From NCBI GenBank assembly GCA_937899145.1, contig CALBPW010000534.1, forward strand, positions 1 through 15,094: a DNA stretch of 15,094 bases, written 5' to 3'. A program made the translations under genes and the position numbers. The notes below the pieces were generated by a model. The model saw only the letters and a list, made by a program, of their open reading frames with translations. It did no database searches and was not told where the DNA came from. Of the stretch, positions 1-6,883 are shown piece after piece. Each line of letters starts with the position of its first letter. Positions within the stretch are counted from its first letter, which is position 1. Source of the DNA: an uncultured Bacteroidota bacterium (GTDB lineage: Bacteria; Bacteroidota; Bacteroidia; Bacteroidales; SZUA-534).

Positions 1-754
1 ACTCTGCACCGATGGTCTTACAAGCCAATTATCTGATAACGAAATATTTGAAACATTAAACGACAGCGATATGTCGGCTGAGTTTAAAACCGCGCAACTT
101 ATTGAAAAAGCAAATGCAGCAGGCGGAAACGATAACATCTCGGCACAAGTAATTGATTTCTCAGAATATACAAAAAAAGAACCTCGCGTATCAATTTGGA
201 AATCGGTAGCAATAGTATCGACTTTATTACTAATAATAATTGGCATCTTCGAACTTTACAAAAATAGAGTAAACAATGATGTGATTTCCATAAAAACAAA
301 CCAAAAGACAGAAACAGTTATTAACATAAAATCAGAACCTGCCGGACAAATCAAAGACAAAGCAGAACCCACAAAAAATGTTCAGCAACAACCAACAAAA
401 CCTGAGAATCAACCAATTACCGTGCACACTCCACAACCACCAGTGAGTGAAGGCTCTATCTACCTACACAAAGTTGAAAAGGGACAAAATCTTTTCCGCA
501 TAGGATTGCGCTACAATGTGCCACTCAATACGCTTGAAGAACTCAATGGCAATGTGGCTTCGCGACTAACAATTGGCTCAAATTTGAAAATTCCTGTCAA
601 AGCTATACATAACGTAACTTCGGGCGAAACCCTGCAAGGAATTGCAACAATGTATGGCAGCAACGAAATTTACATAAAAAAAGCCAATCAACTTGCTGAA
701 GGCCAACCTCTGCAAGCTGGACAAAAACTTGTAATACCACTATCGAAAAAATGA
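1..754 (+). CDS. PP2C-type Ser/Thr phosphatase with TM helix and two LysM domains (3' part only)
   Basis: The gene runs in from the left edge. The reading frame is open from base 2, and the 23 codons before the first ATG (position 71) already encode PP2C sequence, so that ATG is not the start. About 250 residues are visible. They open with LCTDGL, the late PP2C metal-binding Asp motif, followed by GGNDNIS at residues 41-47, the final PP2C motif whose Asp binds metal. After a basic stretch (KKEPR) comes one hydrophobic helix at about residues 64-85, then a Pro/Gln/Lys-rich linker, then two LysM modules at about 154-198 and 202-246. The family dephosphorylates Ser/Thr residues. The order implies a cytoplasmic phosphatase tethered to the inner membrane, with a periplasmic LysM tail able to bind peptidoglycan. 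The stop overlaps the next ATG (ATGA), suggesting translational coupling. The catalytic N-terminus is outside the window, so activity cannot be judged. Confidence 0.85.
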   Translation, partial: LCTDGLTSQLSDNEIFETLNDSDMSAEFKTAQLIEKANAAGGNDNISAQVIDFSEYTKKEPRVSIWKSVAIVSTLLLIIIGIFELYKNRVNNDVISIKTNQKTETVINIKSEPAGQIKDKAEPTKNVQQQPTKPENQPITVHTPQPPVSEGSIYLHKVEKGQNLFRIGLRYNVPLNTLEELNGNVASRLTIGSNLKIPVKAIHNVTSGETLQGIATMYGSNEIYIKKANQLAEGQPLQAGQKLVIPLSKK

Positions 755-1317
755 TGGCAAAAGCTGATAACGAAGAAGAAATACTACCAATTGTTGACGA
801 CAACGGAACAGTAATTGGCAAAGCGCCACGCTACGTTTGCCACTCTAACAAAAATATTTTGCACCCCGTTGTACATCTGCATGTATTTAACAATAACCAA
901 GACTTGCTGCTTCAAAAGCGCTCATTAGCCAAACGCATCCAACCCGGCAAATGGGACACTGCGGTTGGCGGACACATTGCTTACGGTGAAGACACACTTA
1001 CCGCACTTAAACGTGAAGCAAGCGAAGAAATTGGTTTAAAAGATTTTACACCAATCGAAATAACGCACTACAAATGGCAATCTGCTGTTGAATCAGAAAT
1101 TATAAATGTATTCGCCACTATCTCAAACAGCTCATTACCAACAAAAAACGATGAAATAGATGACGCACGATTTTGGTCGTTAGCCGAAATCAGAGAAAAT
1201 ATTGGTAAAGGAATTTTCACACCAAATTTTGAGAAAGAATTTGCGAATATTATTGATACTGAAGCTGTTGCAAGTATTATTAAGTGTAGAGAGCAAAGAG
1301 TAGTGTGTAAAGATTAG
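751..1317 (+). CDS. NUDIX hydrolase family protein
   Basis: This 188-residue protein carries a complete NUDIX box, G-x5-E-x7-RE-A-x-EE-x-GL, at residues 74-96 (G74, E80, R88, E89, E92, E93, G95). The box binds Mg2+ and positions attack on nucleoside diphosphate linked to another moiety. The lead-in (LLLQKRS, then PGKWDTAVGGH) resembles the branch containing YfcD and type I isopentenyl-diphosphate isomerase. The isomerase's catalytic Cys motif (TCCSH-like) is replaced by TAVGGH, so isomerase activity is unlikely, and the substrate cannot be told from sequence. No signal peptide is visible, so it is probably cytoplasmic. Translation can begin at ATG 751 or ATG 754. The first overlaps the upstream TGA by 4 bases, which supports coupling with the PP2C-LysM gene. 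Confidence 0.88.
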   Translation: MMAKADNEEEILPIVDDNGTVIGKAPRYVCHSNKNILHPVVHLHVFNNNQDLLLQKRSLAKRIQPGKWDTAVGGHIAYGEDTLTALKREASEEIGLKDFTPIEITHYKWQSAVESEIINVFATISNSSLPTKNDEIDDARFWSLAEIRENIGKGIFTPNFEKEFANIIDTEAVASIIKCREQRVVCKD

Positions 1318-1356
1318 CATATATCTAGTTCATTTAAAAATAAATACAACTTAGAA

Positions 1357-2418
1357 ATGGATTTTAGTTCAAGAAATTTCACAAACACAATACTATTAAT
1401 ATTTGTAGTCGTTTTAGCATTATACATACTTAAAGTATTGTCATTCATATTTTTACCACTCACATTTGCTTGTGTATTTTCGGTTATTTTTATGCCATTT
1501 ATGCGTTGGGCAAACAAGCGGCACTTGCCAAAATACATCTCATTAATATTGGCAATGGTAACAATTGCTTTACTGCTTGGTTGTGGAGTTATTTTAGTAA
1601 GTTTAACCGGGCAAGAATTTTTGACAGGACGCGCCGAGCTTTACGAGAAACTCGACAATCGTTTAGGGCAAGTTATTGAACCTTACGTAGATATGCTCGA
1701 CATTGATGTCCAAAAAGATGATGGTTTTATAAAAGGACTATTACACAACAGCACCATGTCAAAAAGCATAATGGGGCTTGTTGGTGGCAGTTTAGTGCAA
1801 ATTAAAAACTTCAGCACATCAGTACTAATCACGCTTTTCCTACTCATTTTAATACTTGCAGGCTCAGTAAATTTCAAACTGATAATGCAAGAAACTCTAT
1901 TCAGAACACCAAAACAAGTTGTAATTGTATTTAACAAAATAACATTCGGCATATCGCGATTTGTGATTGTAAAAATATTCACAAGCCTTATGACTGGTGT
2001 TGTTGTAGGATTGCTCTGCCTTGCATTTGGCATAAGTTTCCCGCTGCTTTGGGGCATACTTACATTCCTCCTTAATTTTATTCAAATGATAGGCTCAATA
2101 GTTGTAACTATTGGTGTTTGCGCAATGGCGATAATCGACATCACACACCCGGGCGCACTAACAGCCGCCATCGCCTTATTTATTGGTGTTCAGATACTTA
2201 TAGGTTCAGTTTTAGAGCCAATTCTTTTAGGCGACGCCTGCGACATCAACACCGTAACTGTACTTATAATGTTGCTTTTCTGGGGCTTCCTTTGGGGCAT
2301 TGCTGGCATGATGCTTGCCGTACCGATGGCTGTCCTTACAAAAATTATTTGCGAACAATTTGAGCAAACAAAAGGTTTAGCCCGAATAATGAGCAGTTCA
2401 AAAGTTTCAGAAAAATAA
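1357..2418 (+). CDS. AI-2E/PerM family membrane transporter
   Basis: This is a 353-residue integral membrane protein, a typical length for the AI-2E/PerM (UPF0118) family. Hydrophobic helices lie near residues 10-50, 60-83, 152-170, 205-228, 230-262, 265-287 and 297-330. A more hydrophilic region (about 88-150) sits between the first and second helix groups, as usual in the family. The C-terminal signature is clear: PLLWGILTFLLNFI at 229-242, SVLEPILLGD at 284-293, and LFWGFLWGIAGMMLAVP at about 307-323. Family members have been linked to autoinducer-2 export, ion transport and osmotic tolerance, so the substrate is unknown. The usual Pro after FI in the FIPxIG motif is Gln here (Q243). The gene starts 39 bases after the NUDIX gene on the same strand and probably shares its transcript. 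Its stop lies 8 bases from the stop of the convergent hybrid regulator. Confidence 0.88.
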   Translation: MDFSSRNFTNTILLIFVVVLALYILKVLSFIFLPLTFACVFSVIFMPFMRWANKRHLPKYISLILAMVTIALLLGCGVILVSLTGQEFLTGRAELYEKLDNRLGQVIEPYVDMLDIDVQKDDGFIKGLLHNSTMSKSIMGLVGGSLVQIKNFSTSVLITLFLLILILAGSVNFKLIMQETLFRTPKQVVIVFNKITFGISRFVIVKIFTSLMTGVVVGLLCLAFGISFPLLWGILTFLLNFIQMIGSIVVTIGVCAMAIIDITHPGALTAAIALFIGVQILIGSVLEPILLGDACDINTVTVLIMLLFWGFLWGIAGMMLAVPMAVLTKIICEQFEQTKGLARIMSSSKVSEK

Positions 2419-2426
2419 CTCAAAAA

Positions 2427-5400
2427 TCACTCCGCGTTCTTCTTCGCATATTCCGATGGCGTAACATGAAATTCATCTTTAAAATAACGGGCAAAGTAGC
2501 GCGCGTCGTTAAATCCAACCTGATAAGCAATTTCGGCCACCGACATCTGGCTTTTGCCCAACAATTGAGCAGCCCGCTTAAGTCGCATAATGCGGATAAA
2601 CTCAATTGGTGTATGTCCCGTTAGAGCAATCATTTTATTGTATAAATGTCCGCGGCTGACACCCAAATCAAGGCTTAGCTGTTTAACAGAATAATCAGGA
2701 TTACCCATATTTTCTTCAGTGATTTTCAATGCTTTCTGCATAAATTTCTCATCAAGCGATGTAACAGTAATTTCACTCGGCGATATTTCCATTTTTTGAT
2801 TAAACGCATGATGCATCTGCTCTTTACGCTCAATAAATTTCCGAATTTTAATAAGTAGCAAATCAAAATTAAACGGTTTCGGTATATAATCGTCGGCACC
2901 GCGCTCCAAGCCCTCCTTCGTTTGGTCGTTGGTGGTCATTGCAGTTAGCAAAATTATTGGAATGTGCGATGTTTCAGGATTTTTCTTAATAGCATCGCAT
3001 AGCGCCAAACCATCCATTACAGGCATCATAATGTCTGAAACAATGACATCGGGCATAACATTTTCCATACGCTCCAAAGCCTCCTCGCCATTGCGCGCTT
3101 CAAGCACAATAAATTCCTTCGACAGATTATCGCGCAGATAGAACCGCAAATCTTCGTTATCTTCAACAATCAAAATTTTTGAGCGAATGTCTGATTCGTC
3201 AATCGACATACTCTTCTGAATATCAGACTCTTTTGTTTGCCATTCGATTTCACTTTCTTGATCTGATGCGATTGCCGTTGCCGTAAATTCGGAATTGATT
3301 GGCAGACAGACAATGAACGTACTCCCCTTTCCTATTGAGCTGTTCACCTCAATTGTACCATTATGCACCTTCACAAATTCGTTGGCAATAGCAAGCCCAA
3401 TGCCCGTTCCTTGATTAGTTGGCTCGCCCGCTTTATTACTTTGGAAAAAGCGCTCAAAAATATGCTCCTGTTCCTCCTTTTCAATGCCGATACCTGTGTC
3501 GCTCACCCTAATTTCGACATAATTCATTCCGACAAAATTTGGGTTTGAATGTTCTGCTTTGTCAATCTTATTAACTGCAACTCTGATACTTCCGCCCTCC
3601 GGTGTATATCGAAAAGCGTTGCTAAGTAAGTTGAATAGTATTTTTTCGATTTTGTCGTGGTCGAAATAGGTATTTAACTCCGACAGCTGCGATGAAAAAT
3701 GAAAATTAATTTTTTTGGCTTCCGACAGGTCGGTAAACGATTCGGTTGTAGAGCGAGTAAATTCGACAATATTTCCGAACGACGGATTATAAGTTACACT
3801 TTGAGCTTCTATTTTTTGAATATCAAGTAATTGATTAACAAGATTATAAAGCCGTTTGCCATTTCGTTGAATCATTTTCAAATATGTGCGCACATCGTCT
3901 GAGACATCGCTACTCAACAGTTTTTCGATTGGCGTTAAAATTAGCGTAAGCGGTGTTCTAAATTCATGACTGATATTAGTTAAAAACCTGATTTTCATTT
4001 CGTCAACTTCGTGTTGGCGCATGTGTTCGCGACGCTCTTGACGTTGCTCATATTTAAATTTTTCGCGTGTTTTAATATGCCGGATTAGCAACATAAGTGC
4101 CAATAAAACAATGATATAGTACGTAAAGACAGCCAATCGTGAAGCATAAAATGGCGGCACAACTTCAATTTCAAGCGTTGCGACATCATCACTCCATTCA
4201 TCATTGTTGTCGGTGGCTTTTACATTGAAAATATAGTTCCCCGAATTTAAGTTTGTAAACGATGCGACGCGTTGATTTGATTCTACTGTTACCCATGTAT
4301 TGTTAAATCCATCTAGTTTGTATTGGTAAAGTGTTCTGTCAGAATATAAATTGTTAAGCGATGCGAATTCGATGCTAAATATATTTTGATTATGATGTAA
4401 TTTAATCTTCTGCGTATTATTAATATTCTTGGTTAAGATAGAATTTTTGTCTTCAGTTTCAACATTGACACTTTTGTTAAAAATACGCAAATCGGTAAGT
4501 GCAATTTTACTTTCGACAGCAATTTTTTGTACATGTTCCGGATTAAATATGTTAAATCCGTTAGCCCCACCAAACAACAATTCACCAGTGCGCAACCGCA
4601 AACCGGAATGCTCATTAAACTCCTTCCCTTGTATGCCATCAATAATATCAAAATTATACAGCTTGTAATCGAGATTGCTAAAATCAACATTTTCAGCAAA
4701 TTGAACATTACAAATTCCATTCATCGTGCTAAGCCAAACGCCTCCATTTAAATCCTCCATTATGGCTTGAATGCTATTGCTTGGCAGTCCGTTTTGCTCC
4801 GATAAATTATTGAAATTACGTGTTTTAGAATTATAACAACTAACTCCATCACGTGTTCCAAACCATATCCAACCGCGTGAGTCGGCTTCGATACTCATCA
4901 CAACATTTCCGGCAAGCGAATTTTCATTATCGGCGTCATGCTGATAATGAACAAATCTACCACTCTGATAATCATATTGATCAACACCCGATGATGTTCC
5001 AATCCAGATGTTTTTTTCGCGGTCTTCCTTCAACGAGAGTATAAAATCAGAATGAACAGAGTTGATTCCGCCATTACGATAATGTAAGAAACGGTCTGAT
5101 TTAAAGTCATATACATCTAATCCGCCGCCAAGTGTTCCTATCCAAAGCCGACGCTCTGAATCTTCAAGCAAACACCAGATTTTATCATCTGAAATAGTGC
5201 GAGGGTCTTCGGCATCATGCCGATAGCAAGTAAATTTACTGCCATCGAACTTAATTAACCCACCATAATATGTTCCAATCCAGAGATTATTATCATGGTC
5301 AACACAAAGGCTTACTATAATATTGTTACTCAAGCTGTTGCTATTGTTTGGATTATTTTTGTACGTTGTATATTTACCACTGCGCCTATCGAAATAAATA

Positions 5401-6578
5401 AGCCCGCCGCCATTTGTTCCGAGCCAAATATTACCGCTTTTGTCCTCGGCAAAAGCATTTATATCGTTGAATGGCAAACTATTAGCATCGTTAGGAATGT
5501 TTTTTACAAACTGAAATTTATATTGATTGCGATGATACGAACAAGCTCCGCTCTTAAATGTGCCAACCCAAATACGCCCGATATTATCCTTATACATTGC
5601 CTTTACGCTATTGTGGCTCAAACTCATAGGGTCGTAAACGTTGTGGCTAAGTTGTAGGCATTTCAAATTGTTTTTGTCGATAAGATTGATTCCGCCATGG
5701 TCGATGCCAACCCAAATAAGGCCAAAATCGTCCTGTTCAATGCAGCAAACATTATTATTGGTGATATGCCATTGTGTATTTTCGCTTGTAAAATGGCGCA
5801 TGACTTTTGCGTTGCACGAATAGTAGTAAACTCCCCGCATATAATTAGTTGCATAAATCCAGATGTCATCGTCATTATCAATAAACATATTCAAATATGG
5901 AGCATCGCCTATCTCTGAAGCATTTAAAACATGGACACGTTCAATCACTCTAAACGTTTCTGTATCAATCTTTTCGACTACTCCATGTTGATTACATATC
6001 CACAAACTGCCCTCTGAGTCAAACGCCATAGACGATATATTGCCCGACGACAGCAATTTAGCATCATTCGGATTAACAGTCAAAAGCGATAGTTCATCGG
6101 TTGCAACATTATAATGATACAAACCTGTTTGCGAGTTCGAAATCCATAAATTGCCTTTTCTATCAACAAGCATATCGGTTATAAATTGCTTATTAATAGG
6201 CACTTGCTTATGAAAAAGCGGGTGGTCGGTGGTTGCTTTTTCAGTAACCGGATCGAAAATGCAATTAAAGCCCTCATGATACAACAGCCATAGGTTACCT
6301 TCGTGATCCATAAACATTTGCGTAACTTCGCTATTGGCAATGCTTAAAGTATCGTTCGCATCATTTTTAAACACTTTAAACGAGTAGCCATCATACCGGT
6401 TTAAACCAGAACTGGTTCCTATCCAAATAAAACCCGTTTTGTCGTGCAAAAATGATGTTACCTGATTGTTTGACAAACCATTAGAAATATCGACCCTGCG
6501 AAATTTATACTGATCGGTTTGCGCGCTTGCCACAAGCGCGGCGAACAATATGAGCGTGTTTAAGACTATTTGTTTCAT
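2427..6578 (-). CDS. Hybrid two-component system sensor kinase / response regulator (HTCS) with AraC-type HTH
   Basis: This 1383-residue one-protein phosphorelay is complete. A signal peptide (about 1-19) is followed by about 14 Reg_prop blades with the pattern G-x-(I/L)-W-(I/L/V)-G-T, spaced roughly 48 residues between about 48 and 680, which fits two seven-bladed propellers. A Y_Y_Y domain (about 735-806) leads to one membrane helix (about 815-833). In the cytoplasm come HisKA with phospho-acceptor H871 (NISHEFRTPL), an HATPase with N-box (N983/N987), DTGIGI at 1027-1032 and GTGIGLAI at 1057-1064, then a receiver with acidic pair E1139/D1140, phospho-acceptor D1182, T1212 and K1234. An AraC-type helix-turn-helix occupies about 1285-1380. 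All catalytic residues looked for are present. Such proteins usually sense glycan fragments in the periplasm and switch on polysaccharide-use genes. No SusC/SusD or hydrolase gene is adjacent here, so the ligand and targets are unknown. It is transcribed divergently from the TPR-SpoIIE gene. Confidence 0.95.
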   Translation of the reverse strand: MKQIVLNTLILFAALVASAQTDQYKFRRVDISNGLSNNQVTSFLHDKTGFIWIGTSSGLNRYDGYSFKVFKNDANDTLSIANSEVTQMFMDHEGNLWLLYHEGFNCIFDPVTEKATTDHPLFHKQVPINKQFITDMLVDRKGNLWISNSQTGLYHYNVATDELSLLTVNPNDAKLLSSGNISSMAFDSEGSLWICNQHGVVEKIDTETFRVIERVHVLNASEIGDAPYLNMFIDNDDDIWIYATNYMRGVYYYSCNAKVMRHFTSENTQWHITNNNVCCIEQDDFGLIWVGIDHGGINLIDKNNLKCLQLSHNVYDPMSLSHNSVKAMYKDNIGRIWVGTFKSGACSYHRNQYKFQFVKNIPNDANSLPFNDINAFAEDKSGNIWLGTNGGGLIYFDRRSGKYTTYKNNPNNSNSLSNNIIVSLCVDHDNNLWIGTYYGGLIKFDGSKFTCYRHDAEDPRTISDDKIWCLLEDSERRLWIGTLGGGLDVYDFKSDRFLHYRNGGINSVHSDFILSLKEDREKNIWIGTSSGVDQYDYQSGRFVHYQHDADNENSLAGNVVMSIEADSRGWIWFGTRDGVSCYNSKTRNFNNLSEQNGLPSNSIQAIMEDLNGGVWLSTMNGICNVQFAENVDFSNLDYKLYNFDIIDGIQGKEFNEHSGLRLRTGELLFGGANGFNIFNPEHVQKIAVESKIALTDLRIFNKSVNVETEDKNSILTKNINNTQKIKLHHNQNIFSIEFASLNNLYSDRTLYQYKLDGFNNTWVTVESNQRVASFTNLNSGNYIFNVKATDNNDEWSDDVATLEIEVVPPFYASRLAVFTYYIIVLLALMLLIRHIKTREKFKYEQRQERREHMRQHEVDEMKIRFLTNISHEFRTPLTLILTPIEKLLSSDVSDDVRTYLKMIQRNGKRLYNLVNQLLDIQKIEAQSVTYNPSFGNIVEFTRSTTESFTDLSEAKKINFHFSSQLSELNTYFDHDKIEKILFNLLSNAFRYTPEGGSIRVAVNKIDKAEHSNPNFVGMNYVEIRVSDTGIGIEKEEQEHIFERFFQSNKAGEPTNQGTGIGLAIANEFVKVHNGTIEVNSSIGKGSTFIVCLPINSEFTATAIASDQESEIEWQTKESDIQKSMSIDESDIRSKILIVEDNEDLRFYLRDNLSKEFIVLEARNGEEALERMENVMPDVIVSDIMMPVMDGLALCDAIKKNPETSHIPIILLTAMTTNDQTKEGLERGADDYIPKPFNFDLLLIKIRKFIERKEQMHHAFNQKMEISPSEITVTSLDEKFMQKALKITEENMGNPDYSVKQLSLDLGVSRGHLYNKMIALTGHTPIEFIRIMRLKRAAQLLGKSQMSVAEIAYQVGFNDARYFARYFKDEFHVTPSEYAKKNAE

Positions 6579-6780
6579 ATTTTTTCAGTTACACTAAAAA
6601 TCGTTGTTAAAATAGTGAACAATAATGAAAAAACTCTTTTAAGGTGGAAATTTTTGTCAAAAAATTATTTCTCCGTCATTTTAAGCCCGCTAATATGTCA
6701 ATCAACATGGCATAAAAAGTCTTTCTTGTGATTTTCGAAGGCTAACTTTAGCTTTAAACATTAAGCGGTTGATAACCAAT

Positions 6781-6798
6781 TAATCAAGATATTGATTA
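6781..6798. repeat. Perfect inverted repeat TAATCAA-N4-TTGATTA, possible operator
   Basis: The arms TAATCAA (6781-6787) and TTGATTA (6792-6798) are exact reverse complements separated by GATA. The right arm contains the TTG of the candidate -33 element for the TPR-SpoIIE gene, so a protein bound here would compete with or contact RNA polymerase. A dimeric regulator site is a reasonable reading, but the arms are AT-rich and the function is inferred from position only. Confidence 0.4.
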
Positions 6799-6822
6799 TT
6801 TAAAAACCGATGAATAATTTTC
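6792..6822 (+). promoter_or_regulatory. Candidate Bacteroidota-type promoter for the TPR-SpoIIE gene
   Basis: TTG (6792-6794) is followed after 20 bases by TAATTTTC (6815-6822). This matches the phylum's -7 consensus TAnnTTTG at all fixed positions except the last base. The spacing is within the accepted range, and the ATG lies about 61 bases downstream. One mismatch and the AT-rich background make this tentative. Confidence 0.35.
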
Positions 6823-6883
6823 GGAAAAATTAAGCAATAGAAATATAATCCATCAAGATCACAAAATAGATAAACAGCTTATT

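Larger units (their letters stand above)
6579..6883. promoter_or_regulatory. Divergent intergenic control region (hybrid regulator / TPR-SpoIIE gene)
   Basis: This 305-base AT-rich stretch separates two divergent genes and must hold the start signals of both. I see no ORF with coding character and no RNA gene in it. It contains a perfect 7+7 inverted repeat at 6781-6798 and a candidate rightward promoter at 6792-6822. The pentamer ATCAA or its complement TTGAT occurs at 6701, 6769, 6783, 6792 and 6852, more often than I would expect in so short a stretch. I found no good Bacteroidota-type -7 element for the leftward gene. Neither start codon has a recognisable Shine-Dalgarno sequence, which is usual in this phylum. 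Confidence 0.6.

Noticed and set aside
71..754. ATG at 71 as the start of a 227-residue LysM protein
   Set aside because: The frame is open to base 2, and the codons before this ATG encode the PP2C motif with the metal-binding Asp. The ATG is internal to a longer gene.
751..1317. Type I isopentenyl-diphosphate isomerase
   Set aside because: The NUDIX box and nearby sequence are similar, but the catalytic Cys region (TCCSH-like) is replaced by TAVGGH.
6726..6750. TTG ... TAACTTTA as a promoter for the TPR-SpoIIE gene
   Set aside because: The spacing is only 14 bases, shorter than the range accepted for this phylum, and the last -7 base is wrong.
6807..6824. CCGA/TCGG hairpin in the divergent region
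   Set aside because: Only four base pairs with a ten-base loop, which is expected by chance.
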